A DNA stretch of 38,777 bases, from assembly GCA_025934135.1 (NCBI GenBank), contig JAICYR010000010.1, positions 1-38,777 of the forward strand. Direction: 5' to 3'. Made by a program: the position numbers and the translations under genes. The DNA is from Acidobacteriaceae bacterium (GTDB lineage: Bacteria > Acidobacteriota > Terriglobia > Terriglobales > Acidobacteriaceae). A model generated the notes under the pieces. That model worked only from the letters and a program-made list of their open reading frames with translations. It was not told the origin of the DNA and did not search any database. Shown in pieces: positions 29,433 to 37,457 of the stretch. How positions within the stretch are numbered: the first letter of the stretch is position 1; each line of letters begins with the position of its first letter.

Positions 29433-30653
29433 ATGCCTGACACCCGATTGCGCATTGCCGTACGCGAATTCTCCGACTTCGAAAATGCTCTCGCTGAGCA
29501 GATAGCTCTCTATCGCGATTTGCACCCGGCGATTGAGTTTGAAGCCGTACCCCTTGATCTGCACGCGCTTCACTCCGAATTGTTTGAAAAGAGCGGCCTG
29601 CGCTCTGGCGCTTGGGACGTCGCCCACATCAGCACTGACTGGCTGGCGGAAGCGGTCGACGAGGGAATTTTGGAGGAACTCACTCCCTGGCTTCACCGCA
29701 TCCCCGTTCCCGACTGGCCGCAGGGGTGGTCGCGCTCAATTGTCGAACCGCTTTATTTCGACGAGAAGCTCTATTGCCTCCCTTGGCACGACGGCCCGGA
29801 GTGCCTGATGTACAGGCGCGATCTGTTTGAAGATCCCGCGGAGCAGGCCTCATTCCGCAATCGCTACGGTTACGAGCTTAAGCCGCCTGTCACCTGGAAC
29901 CAATTCACCGATGTCGCCCGCTTCTTTACGCGCCCACGTCAGAACCTTTACGGAACCATGTTCGCCGCCTTCCCCGATGGCCATAACACGCTCTATGATT
30001 TCGCTCTCCAACTCTGGAGCCGGGGCGGAGAATTGTATGCGCCGCTGGATGCGCCCGAAGCGATTGCCGCTCTGGATTTTTACCGCGACACAATTCGCGA
30101 CACGGAGTTGTGCTATCCCGACGCGGAGAAGCTTGATTCCACGCGGTCGGGTGATGTGTTCCTTTCCGGGGCCGTCGCGATGATGGTGAACTGGTTTGGT
30201 TTCGCGGCGCGTTGCGACCGGCCCGGATCTCCCCTTCGCGGCAAAGTCTCGATTGCGCCGATCCCCTCCAACCCTGGAAATCCGTCAGTGTCGTTGTCCG
30301 TGTTCTGGACACTTGGCATCGGCTCGGGATCGAAACACAAGGAGCAAGCTTACGATTTCCTGCACTTCCTGACGCAGCCGGAGCTTGATAAAAAAATGGT
30401 GCGCCACGGGACGGTCGGCGTGCGTCTTTCCACATGGCGCGATCCCGAAGCCCAGCAGAACACTCCCGTCTATAGCAAAATCGAAGAGATTTCACTCGGC
30501 GCGCGCACTTTGCCGCGCAGCCGCAATCTGCCCGCATTCGCCGCGTGTGTGAATGACGTCGTCACCACTGCGCTCACAACCAAGCGGCCATCTGCTGAAA
30601 TCCTGCTTGACGCCCAGCGGCGCATCGCTGCTAAGCGAATCACGTTTCGATAA
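29433..30653 (+). CDS. Solute-binding-protein-like protein without signal peptide
   Basis: This 406-residue protein resembles extracellular solute-binding proteins of ABC sugar importers (SBP type 1). Family-like segments are WDVAHISTDWLAEAVDEGIL, YCLPWHDGPECLMYRRDLF, FLSGAVAMMVNWFGF and SKHKEQAYDFLHFLTQPE. It begins MPDTRLRIAVREFSDFE directly at the first binding-protein strand, with no hydrophobic signal. The upstream extension of the reading frame does not supply one either. AAGGA 7 bases before the ATG supports this start. No permease or ATPase gene is in the window. It lies inside the L-fucose catabolic unit between the SDR and the dehydratase. A cytoplasmic binding or sensing protein is one possibility, but its role is unknown. 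Confidence 0.75.
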   Translation: MPDTRLRIAVREFSDFENALAEQIALYRDLHPAIEFEAVPLDLHALHSELFEKSGLRSGAWDVAHISTDWLAEAVDEGILEELTPWLHRIPVPDWPQGWSRSIVEPLYFDEKLYCLPWHDGPECLMYRRDLFEDPAEQASFRNRYGYELKPPVTWNQFTDVARFFTRPRQNLYGTMFAAFPDGHNTLYDFALQLWSRGGELYAPLDAPEAIAALDFYRDTIRDTELCYPDAEKLDSTRSGDVFLSGAVAMMVNWFGFAARCDRPGSPLRGKVSIAPIPSNPGNPSVSLSVFWTLGIGSGSKHKEQAYDFLHFLTQPELDKKMVRHGTVGVRLSTWRDPEAQQNTPVYSKIEEISLGARTLPRSRNLPAFAACVNDVVTTALTTKRPSAEILLDAQRRIAAKRITFR

Positions 30654-30683
30654 AGCAAGGGCTACCGTAAGTTCACACTTAGA

Positions 30684-30689
30684 GAGAGG
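30684..30689 (+). promoter_or_regulatory. Ribosome binding site for a third TTG start
   Basis: GAGAGG lies 5 bases before TTG 30695. The protein then begins MSGLKITNARVIDLRFPTS, the expected N-terminus for L-fuconate dehydratases, and no upstream ATG or GTG start fits the family better. Confidence 0.7.
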
Positions 30690-30694
30690 TTCGA

Positions 30695-31999
30695 TTGAGC
30701 GGTCTGAAGATTACAAACGCGCGCGTGATTGATCTACGCTTTCCCACCTCGCGCGAGAATATTGGCTCCGACGCGGTCAACACTGATCCGGATTATTCGG
30801 CAGCCTACTGCATTCTGGAAACGAACAATGGGCCGAAAGGATACGGCCTCACGTTCACGCTGGGGCGCGGAACCGAGCTATGCGTCGAGGCCCTTCGCTA
30901 TCTATCGCGGTTTGTTGTGGGGCGTAATTTGTCTTCCATCACGGATGACCTCGGTGCGTTTTACCGGCAGCTTACGTCGGACACGCAGTTTCGCTGGCTG
31001 GGGCCGGAAAAGGGGGTCATCCATCTGGCGACGGGGGCGCTCATCAATGCGGTGTGGGACCTGTATGCGCGAGTAGAGGGTAAGCCGCTGTGGAGGCTGC
31101 TGGCCGAAATGGACGCGGAGGAGATTGTTCGCGCCATTGATTTTCGCTACATCACTGACGTGCTTACGCCGGAAGAGGCCCTGGCTCTTCTTCGCGAGCG
31201 CCGCGCCGGTATGGAGTACCGCCTGGCCCAACTTCAAAAATCAGGCTATCCCGCCTATACCACTTCTACCGGATGGTTCGGCTTCAGCGATGAAAAAATT
31301 CTGCATCTGTGCGATGAGGCTCTGAGTGAGGGCTGGACCCACTTCAAGCTGAAAGTAGGCGGCAAACCGGAAGATGATTTGCGGCGGGCGAGACTGATGC
31401 GAGAAAGGATTGGGCCCGACAACAAATTGATGATGGACGCCAACCAGAAATGGGACGTTCAGGAAGCGATTGAGCGAACGACGGAGTTGGCCGAAGTGAA
31501 TCCGTGGTGGATGGAGGAGCCAACCAGTCCAGACGATATTCTGGGTCACGCGCGCATCCGGCGGGAAACAAAGATGAGGATCGCCACGGGTGAGCACTGC
31601 CACAATCGCGTGATGTTCAAGCAACTGATGCAGGCGAACGCAATCGACGTGTGCCAGATCGACAGTTGCCGTCTCGCCGGAGTAAATGAAAACCTCGCGG
31701 TCATGCTGATGGCGGCGAAATTCAACATCCCCGTGTGCCCCCATGCAGGGGGTGTGGGGCTTTGCGAATACGTGCAGCACCTTTCAGCGTTCGACTATCT
31801 GCGGGTCTCGGCGACCCTAGAAAACCGGGTCACGGAGTATGTGGGTCACTTGCACGAACACTTTGCCGATCCGGTGAGGATTCGCAACGCGCACTATCTG
31901 CTGCCGGAAAAGCCCGGCTACAGTGCTGAGATCTACCCCGAGACCCTGCGGGAGTACAGCTATCCTGACGGGCCGGTCTGGAATCCGGCTTACAAATAA
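30695..31999 (+). CDS. L-fuconate dehydratase (enolase superfamily)
   Basis: This 434-residue protein is of the mandelate-racemase subgroup of the enolase superfamily and closely matches the L-fuconate dehydratase / ENOSF1 type in length and motif spacing. Residues seen are the KxK pair Lys218/Lys220 (HFKLKVGG), metal ligands Asp248 (MMDANQ), Glu274 (WMEEPTSPDD) and Glu300 (TGEHCHNR), and the catalytic His350 (CPHAGGVGLCEY). The N-terminal capping segment SDAVNTDPDYSAAYCILET is also typical. It removes water from L-fuconate to give 2-keto-3-deoxy-L-fuconate. It is the strongest anchor for the pathway assignment. It starts with TTG and ends one base from the stop of the convergent lutC. Confidence 0.92.
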   Translation: MSGLKITNARVIDLRFPTSRENIGSDAVNTDPDYSAAYCILETNNGPKGYGLTFTLGRGTELCVEALRYLSRFVVGRNLSSITDDLGAFYRQLTSDTQFRWLGPEKGVIHLATGALINAVWDLYARVEGKPLWRLLAEMDAEEIVRAIDFRYITDVLTPEEALALLRERRAGMEYRLAQLQKSGYPAYTTSTGWFGFSDEKILHLCDEALSEGWTHFKLKVGGKPEDDLRRARLMRERIGPDNKLMMDANQKWDVQEAIERTTELAEVNPWWMEEPTSPDDILGHARIRRETKMRIATGEHCHNRVMFKQLMQANAIDVCQIDSCRLAGVNENLAVMLMAAKFNIPVCPHAGGVGLCEYVQHLSAFDYLRVSATLENRVTEYVGHLHEHFADPVRIRNAHYLLPEKPGYSAEIYPETLREYSYPDGPVWNPAYK

Positions 32000-32000
32000 A

Positions 32001-32636
32001 TCAGACCAATACCACATCCAGAAACCGTGGCCCGTGGACGCCCCGGATGCGCGTCATCTCGATGTCGGCCGTTGCCGACGGGCCGGAAACAAACGTCAGT
32101 GCATCCGTTGCAAGTGACTGGAGACGCGCAAACGCTTCCGGCACGGTTTCGACCACTTGGTCCTCGCGGACAACGCACAGAAGTCGGTCCGGCAAAAGCG
32201 TCAGCTTGCGCGCATCCTTTAGCACGATTGTTCCGGTATGTGCGATGGCGACTTTACAGGTAACAATCGCGCCTTCCGCCTTGTCCATGGCGTCAACTTC
32301 CGCGTCCGCTTCCGCTCGCCAACTAAGACCGTCCGGCAGCCATTCCTTCGGAAAAGCATTTGCTACCAACGCCGAGTGCTGGCCATGTTCGGCGAGCGCG
32401 ATGCGAATAGCCTCCGCAACTGTCATTGACGATGCCTGGTGTACACGTGCATCGTACTCGCGCAGACGCTCTGCGAAAGTCTCGAGGATTGCAGCGCGGT
32501 GCTTACTTGCGGACTGCTGATATTCGCGTGAAATTGCAGCATAATCCGCGACCTGCGACCTCGCCTGTACAGACGAATTGGCCTTTTGAATGCGGTCGAA
32601 AATTGCGGAGCGCGCGGCGCTGGTTGTCTCAGTCAT
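32001..32636 (-). CDS. lutC: Lactate utilization protein LutC
   Basis: This 211-residue LUD-domain protein is the third subunit of the LutABC (LldEFG) L-lactate-oxidising iron-sulfur complex. Typical features are AIAHTGTIVL in the middle, LCVVREDQVV, FVSGPSATADIEMTRIRGVHGP near the end, and the family length. The ATG at 32636 overlaps the lutB stop by 8 bases (ATGACTGA), so the two are translationally coupled. An in-frame extension upstream is antisense-like noise within lutB. Its stop is one base from the stop of the convergent fuconate dehydratase gene. Confidence 0.9.
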   Translation of the reverse strand: MTETTSAARSAIFDRIQKANSSVQARSQVADYAAISREYQQSASKHRAAILETFAERLREYDARVHQASSMTVAEAIRIALAEHGQHSALVANAFPKEWLPDGLSWRAEADAEVDAMDKAEGAIVTCKVAIAHTGTIVLKDARKLTLLPDRLLCVVREDQVVETVPEAFARLQSLATDALTFVSGPSATADIEMTRIRGVHGPRFLDVVLV

Positions 32637-34065
32637 TGCTGTTGCCTTTCTCGCGCCCCCGCCACCAATTTCGGAAGGTCTGGCTGGGCATGGGGCGCAG
32701 ATCGCGCACCGCGGTCCAGTTGCCCAACATTCCGGGCAGATGGTGGATCCAACCTTGGGAAATGAAGGGCCATTGCGCGATCCGCCCCAGGCGCTGCGCG
32801 GCCTCAAAGCGGCGGCGGGTGGCGAAAACGCGGGCCATTGCTTTCATGCCGATGGCTTCCAGGCTCGCGCCGCTCTGCTGCTCCCGCACTACGCGCCCGC
32901 GCAGGTGAATGAGAACTTCCGGGATGTTGATCTTGACCGGGCACACCTCGTAGCAGGCCCCGCAAAGTGAGGAAGCATAGGGCAGCGACTGCGAGTGTTC
33001 CATGTCGAATAACTGCGGCGTCAGGATGGCTCCGATGGGCCCCGCGTAAATCGAGCCGTACGCATGGCCGCCGGTCTGCCGATAGACCGGACACGTGTTC
33101 AGGCAGGCCCCGCAGCGGATGCAGTGCAGCGTCTCTCGCGACTCGTGGTCGGCGAGAATGCGGGTGCGCCCGTTGTCCAGCAGAACAACATGGAATTCAC
33201 GCGGCCCTTCGTCTGGGTGAACGCCGGTCCAAAGCGAATTGTAGGGATTCATCCGCTCGCCGGTAGCGGAGCGGGGCAGCAGTTGCAGAAATACTTCAAG
33301 GTCGCGGAATGTCGGGATGACTTTTTCGACGCCGGCAATTGTGATGAGCACATCCGGCAGCGTGAGGCACATACGCCCGTTGCCTTCCGACTCCACCACG
33401 CAAACGCCTCCCGTTTCCGCAATAAGAAAGTTGGCCCCGCTGAAGCCGATTTTCACCTTCAGGAACTTCTCGCGCAGATAGCGCCGCGCCGCGTCGGTGA
33501 GGTCTTCCGGCCTGTCTCCCAGTTCCTTCAGCCCCATGGCTTGCATAAAGATTTCGCGCACCTGGCGCCGGTTCTTGTGCAGCGCCGGAACCACAATGTG
33601 CGAAGGCTGGTCGTGACCGAGTTGAATAATCATGTCGGCCAGATCGGTCTCATGCGGGTGAATCCCGTTCGCTTCAAGCGCGCGGTTCAGGCCGATTTCG
33701 TCGGAGGTCATGGTCTTGACCTTGATGATCTCCCTGCCACCCTGCCGCTGAATCAGACCAACAATAATGCGGTTGGCCTCGTCGGCGTCGGCGGCCCAAT
33801 GCACATGGCCTCCAGCGGCGGTGCAGGCCGCTTCAAATTGATCGAGATAATGGTCCAGAAATCGCAGCGTGTGCGCCTTGATCGCGCTGCCCGCATCGCG
33901 CAACTGTTGCCAGTCGTGCTGCTCGGCGACTACATGCGAGCGCTTCTGAGTGATGACATCCGTGGCGTGGCGCACATTTGTGCGAAGCTGGTCATCCTTC
34001 AGCAGCATGTGCGCCGCTTTCTGAAACGATGGGGCCTCGGCCGCTTCTCCTACGCGAATGCTCAC
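32629..34065 (-). CDS. lutB: Lactate utilization iron-sulfur protein LutB
   Basis: This 478-residue protein has an N-terminal LUD domain (residues about 60-300, including VKTMTSDEIGLNRALE and GGVCVVESEGNGRM) and a C-terminal ferredoxin-like region. The cluster motifs are Cys315, Cys318, Cys321 and Cys325 (CIRCGACLNTCP) and Cys368, Cys371 and Cys375 (CGACYEVCP), binding two 4Fe-4S clusters. It starts at GTG 34065, overlapping the lutA stop by 4 bases (GTGA). With LutA and LutC it oxidises L-lactate to pyruvate on the cytoplasmic side. The convergent L-fucose pathway would be a source of that lactate. Confidence 0.93.
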   Translation of the reverse strand: MSIRVGEAAEAPSFQKAAHMLLKDDQLRTNVRHATDVITQKRSHVVAEQHDWQQLRDAGSAIKAHTLRFLDHYLDQFEAACTAAGGHVHWAADADEANRIIVGLIQRQGGREIIKVKTMTSDEIGLNRALEANGIHPHETDLADMIIQLGHDQPSHIVVPALHKNRRQVREIFMQAMGLKELGDRPEDLTDAARRYLREKFLKVKIGFSGANFLIAETGGVCVVESEGNGRMCLTLPDVLITIAGVEKVIPTFRDLEVFLQLLPRSATGERMNPYNSLWTGVHPDEGPREFHVVLLDNGRTRILADHESRETLHCIRCGACLNTCPVYRQTGGHAYGSIYAGPIGAILTPQLFDMEHSQSLPYASSLCGACYEVCPVKINIPEVLIHLRGRVVREQQSGASLEAIGMKAMARVFATRRRFEAAQRLGRIAQWPFISQGWIHHLPGMLGNWTAVRDLRPMPSQTFRNWWRGREKGNSND

Positions 34066-34802
34066 GCCATGCCCTCTTCCGTTGCCGCAAGAATCTCCGC
34101 CAGATGCACAGTCTTGGTTCCCGCGCCCTGACGATGTAGGCCGCCAAAAATGTGCATCAGACAGGAATTATCGACCGCCGTGCATACCTCGGCGCGCGTG
34201 TTCACCACGCAGCGCAGCTTGTCTTCCAGCATGGCGGCGGAAACCTCGCCGTTCTTTACGGCAAACGTGCCTCCGAAGCCGCAACACTGGTCGATTCTTT
34301 CCAAATCCACCAACTTGATACCGCGCACTTTGCGCAGCAGGCGCATAGGCAGGTCGCCCAGATGGAGGCTCCGCAACGAATGGCAGCTCGCATGGTACGT
34401 CACCCGATGCGGGTAGTATGCGCCCACGTCTTCCACACCAAGCTTGTTGACCAGCAGCTCCGTCAGCTCAAAGACGCGTGGCAACAGGTCTTCCACGTCT
34501 CTCACGAGCGCAGCGTCGCCAGCGGCCTCGGCCATTTTGGAGTAGTGGTCGCGAATCATCGCGACGCACGACGAAGAGGGAATGCAGACGGCTTCCGCAT
34601 TTTTGAAGACTTCGACGAAGCGGCGCAGGAGCGGCATGGCTTCCGGCTGGTAGCCGGTGTTGTAGTGCATCTGGCCGCAGCACGTTTGCTCAAACGGAAA
34701 CTCGACCTGATGGCCCAGCCGCTCCAGCAGCCGGACCACGCTTTTGCCGGTCTCCGGAAACAGTGTGTCGTTATAGCAGGTAATAAACAGGGAAATTCGC
34801 AT
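34062..34802 (-). CDS. lutA: Lactate utilization protein LutA
   Basis: This 246-residue protein has two CCG domains: TCCGQMHYNTGY with Cys41-Cys42, and QCCGFGGTFAVKNGEVS near residue 190. Additional cysteines lie in SSSCVAMIRDHY and DNSCLMHIF. These ligate non-cubane iron-sulfur centres in this family. The ATG at 34802 gives the normal N-terminus MRISLFITCYND and the usual family length. The frame is open much further upstream, but that DNA is the promoter and opposite-strand coding sequence of the divergent GH28-like gene. It is the first gene of lutABC. Confidence 0.9.
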   Translation of the reverse strand: MRISLFITCYNDTLFPETGKSVVRLLERLGHQVEFPFEQTCCGQMHYNTGYQPEAMPLLRRFVEVFKNAEAVCIPSSSCVAMIRDHYSKMAEAAGDAALVRDVEDLLPRVFELTELLVNKLGVEDVGAYYPHRVTYHASCHSLRSLHLGDLPMRLLRKVRGIKLVDLERIDQCCGFGGTFAVKNGEVSAAMLEDKLRCVVNTRAEVCTAVDNSCLMHIFGGLHRQGAGTKTVHLAEILAATEEGMA

Positions 34803-34830
34803 TGATCGCGGGAAATTGCCTCTCACATCC

Positions 34831-34857
34831 ATCATAGGTGTCCGTGCCGTTCGACAA
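34831..34857 (-). promoter_or_regulatory. Possible lutA promoter
   Basis: On the minus strand TTGTCG (34857-34852) and TATGAT (34836-34831) are 15 bases apart, which is shorter than ideal. They would start transcription about 20 bases before the ATG at 34802. If correct, the alternative ATG at 34832 would lie within the -10 region and is excluded. Confidence 0.35.
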
Positions 34858-34934
34858 TGCGGCAAAAAATAGCGGCGCCAACATATATATTGTTTGGGCG
34901 GGAGTCCAGAGCAAGCAACGGAGGCGAAAGATTG

Positions 34935-36557
34935 ATGAAAGCGCGCAGAGAGTTTCTCAAGATGGCGGGGGCAGGAGTAGCGGGAGCCGTAGCTATGGGC
35001 GCTCCGTCCGGCATGAGGGCAATGGCGGAACATCCTTCCGCAATGGCGGAACAGAACCCTTCCAGCGGAGTACCGACGCACACCCCGGCAATTTTCGAGG
35101 CGAGGGCTTTCGGAGCCAAGGGCGACGGCAACACCATTGACACGCCCGCGATTAACCACGCCATTGCGGCGGCGGCTGCCGCTGGCGGAGGCACAGTTCA
35201 CTTCGCGGCAGGACAATACCTCTGCTACTCCATTCGGCTTAAGAGCAACGTGGCGCTGCATCTCGATCAGGGGGCGGTGATCATCGCCGCCGATCCGCTG
35301 CCCGAAAATCAGCCCGGAGGCTACGATGATCCGGAACCGAAGCAGCCATGGGAAGCGTATCAGGACTTCGGCCACAACCATTGGCACAACAGCCTTATTT
35401 GGGGCGAAGGCCTGCACGATATCTCCATCTTCGGCTCAGGCCGCATCTGGGGACGCGGCCTCGTTCGCAGCAATGGCCCCACCAGCCGTGAGCCAAAAGG
35501 CGGCCGCATCAATGGAGTCGGCAACAAATCCATCAGTCTGAAAAATTGCCATAACGTAACCCTGCGCGGCTTTCAGATCCTCAAAGGCGGCTGGTTCGGG
35601 GTCCTCGCTACCGGCGTCGACAACCTCACCATCGATGGCCTTACCATCGATACCAACCGCGACGGCATGGATATTGACTGCTGCCGCAATGTGCGAATCT
35701 CTAATTGCGCCGTGAATTCCCCATGGGACGATGCCATCGTTCCCAAGAGCAGCTACGCGCTGGGTTACGCGCGCTCAACCGAGAACCTGGAGATCACCAA
35801 CTGCTACGTTACCGGAGCGTACCAACTCGGCACCATGCTCGACGGAACTTGGAAGAAGTTTCCGGCTGACGCGAGGGTCTCGCGAATCGGCAGGATCAAG
35901 CTAGGCACCGAATCCAACGGCGGCTTCAAGAACATCACCATCTCAAACTGCGTCTTCGAGGGCTGCCAGGGTCTCGCGCTGGAAACCGTGGACGGTGCGC
36001 TGCTGGAAGATGTAACCATCACCAACATCACAATGCGCGATATTGCCTCCGCCCCCATCTTCATGCGCCTGGGCAGCCGCCTGCGCGGGCCTGCGGAATC
36101 CACGAAAACCGGAGCGCTGCGGCGCGTCATCATCAGCAATGTTGTCTGCTCGAATTCAGCCTCCCGGCTGGGCTGCGTTATCAGCGGCGTGCCGGGACAC
36201 GAGATTGAGGACATAAAGCTGCACCACATCTATATCCAGCATCAGGGAGGGGGCACAAAAGAGCAGGCCGCCATCGTTCCTCCCGAAGATGAGCATAAGT
36301 ACCCCGAGCCGGATATGTTCGGCGCTATGCCGTCGCAGGGCTTTTACCTGCGTCATGTGAAAAACATTGAGTTGAGCGATATCGAAATCACCGCGATCTC
36401 CCCAGACGCGCGTCCCGCCTTTGTGCTCCAGGATGCGGACGTCGTGGACTTCTTTCATGTGAAGACGCCCGCCGGAACGCCCGCCATTGTTCTTCACGAC
36501 AGCAAGGATGTGCAGGCGCGATGGGTCCGGGGAGTGAAAGACGGGGCGCTGGGATGA
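34935..36557 (+). CDS. Tat-exported GH28-like parallel beta-helix protein
   Basis: This 540-residue protein has GGAGG before ATG 34935 and a Tat signal (RREFLKMAGAGVAGAVAMGA). From residue 53 it reads like a pectin-degrading GH28 polygalacturonase fold (FEARAFGAKGDGNTIDTPAINHAI). The signature NTDGxD is present as NRDGMDID (Asp243). The paired aspartates are Asp265 and Asp266 (SPWDDAIV), and RIK is at 320-322. The GHGxSIGS segment with the conserved His is replaced by YQLGTMLDG. Activity may therefore differ from classical polygalacturonases. It is divergent from lutABC. A plant-pectin or rhamnogalacturonan substrate is inferred. Confidence 0.8.
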   Translation: MKARREFLKMAGAGVAGAVAMGAPSGMRAMAEHPSAMAEQNPSSGVPTHTPAIFEARAFGAKGDGNTIDTPAINHAIAAAAAAGGGTVHFAAGQYLCYSIRLKSNVALHLDQGAVIIAADPLPENQPGGYDDPEPKQPWEAYQDFGHNHWHNSLIWGEGLHDISIFGSGRIWGRGLVRSNGPTSREPKGGRINGVGNKSISLKNCHNVTLRGFQILKGGWFGVLATGVDNLTIDGLTIDTNRDGMDIDCCRNVRISNCAVNSPWDDAIVPKSSYALGYARSTENLEITNCYVTGAYQLGTMLDGTWKKFPADARVSRIGRIKLGTESNGGFKNITISNCVFEGCQGLALETVDGALLEDVTITNITMRDIASAPIFMRLGSRLRGPAESTKTGALRRVIISNVVCSNSASRLGCVISGVPGHEIEDIKLHHIYIQHQGGGTKEQAAIVPPEDEHKYPEPDMFGAMPSQGFYLRHVKNIELSDIEITAISPDARPAFVLQDADVVDFFHVKTPAGTPAIVLHDSKDVQARWVRGVKDGALG

Positions 36558-36716
36558 AATTGTTGCTTCACTGCTTAAGTCTGCCGATGGCAACGCTGGT
36601 AGGCAGTGCGTAACTGCAATTGACACGGTTTCCACCTTGCCGCTGCGCGTCTTGTCCTATACATGGGCAGTACCCCGTTTAGCCTGTAGAATCGTCTGTT
36701 CTGTTGAGGCCTTTTT

Positions 36717-37379
36717 ATGGCATTTGACGCACCCACATCCCGCACCCGTATCAACCGGCTTCCCAAGCGCGGCGACTACTCGCGGGAGACGATTTACGGG
36801 ATTCTCGATGCGGCCTTTCTCTGCCATGTGGGCTTCGTGGTGGAGGGTCAGCCGTATGTGATTCCGACGGGCTACGGACGCGCGGGAGACACTCTCTACC
36901 TGCATGGCTCGGCGGCGAGCCGCATGTTGCGCACGCTGGCCGGTGGTGTGGACATATGCGTGACCGTAACGCTGCTGGATGGCATTGTGCTAGCGCGCTC
37001 GGCGTTCAATCACTCGATGAACTACCGTTCGGTCGTGATGCTGGGGCGGGCGACTCCGGTGGAAGGCGATGCAGAGAAGACCGAGGCGCTGCGCGTCGTT
37101 TCTGAACAAATAGTCCCCGGCAGGTGGGAGCAAGTCCGCAAGCCATCAGTGCAGGAACTGAAGGCCACAGCGGTGCTGGCGCTGCCGATTGCGGAAGCTT
37201 CGGCCAAGATTCGCACCGGGCCTCCCGTGGACGAGGAGGAAGACTACGCGCTGGACGTGTGGGCGGGTGTGCTTCCGCTAGCGATGAAGACGGGAGCGCC
37301 GGTTCCCGATCCGAGACTTGATCCGAAGTGCGCGAAGGTCCCGGAATATCTGGAGAGAGCGCGGCGAAAGCAAAGCTGA
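36717..37379 (+). CDS. Pyridoxamine-phosphate-oxidase-like flavin protein
   Basis: This 220-residue protein is of the pyridoxamine 5'-phosphate oxidase-like split-barrel family, the flavin-binding NimA-related branch. Segments that fit are RLPKRGDYSRETIYGILDAAFLCHVGF, QPYVIPTGYGRAGDTLYLHGSAASRM and NHSMNYRSVVMLGRA. It probably binds FMN or a related cofactor, and its substrate is unknown. The start ATG 36717 follows TTGAGG. No signal peptide is seen, so it is cytoplasmic. It stands alone in orientation between the GH28-like gene and the convergent glutamine synthetase gene and shows no functional link to its neighbours. Confidence 0.85.
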   Translation: MAFDAPTSRTRINRLPKRGDYSRETIYGILDAAFLCHVGFVVEGQPYVIPTGYGRAGDTLYLHGSAASRMLRTLAGGVDICVTVTLLDGIVLARSAFNHSMNYRSVVMLGRATPVEGDAEKTEALRVVSEQIVPGRWEQVRKPSVQELKATAVLALPIAEASAKIRTGPPVDEEEDYALDVWAGVLPLAMKTGAPVPDPRLDPKCAKVPEYLERARRKQS

Positions 37380-37390
37380 CTCAGCTCAAG

Positions 37391-37428
37391 AAAAACGCCC
37401 CGAACCGATGTGAGGCGGCGCGGGGCGT
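37391..37428 (-). terminator. Intrinsic terminator of the glutamine synthetase gene
   Basis: On the minus strand an 8-bp stem (ACGCCCCG/CGGGGCGT) with an 18-base loop is followed by TTTTC. It starts about 30 bases after the glutamine synthetase stop. It also lies just after the stop of the convergent flavin-protein gene and may serve both strands. Confidence 0.8.
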
Positions 37429-37457
37429 CTTGGTTAACGAGCAAACCAGGGCAGAAT

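Noticed and set aside
34062-35417. lutA extended upstream to 451 codons
   Set aside because: The extension crosses the divergent promoter region and lies antisense to the GH28-like gene. Start at 34802 gives the normal family N-terminus and length.
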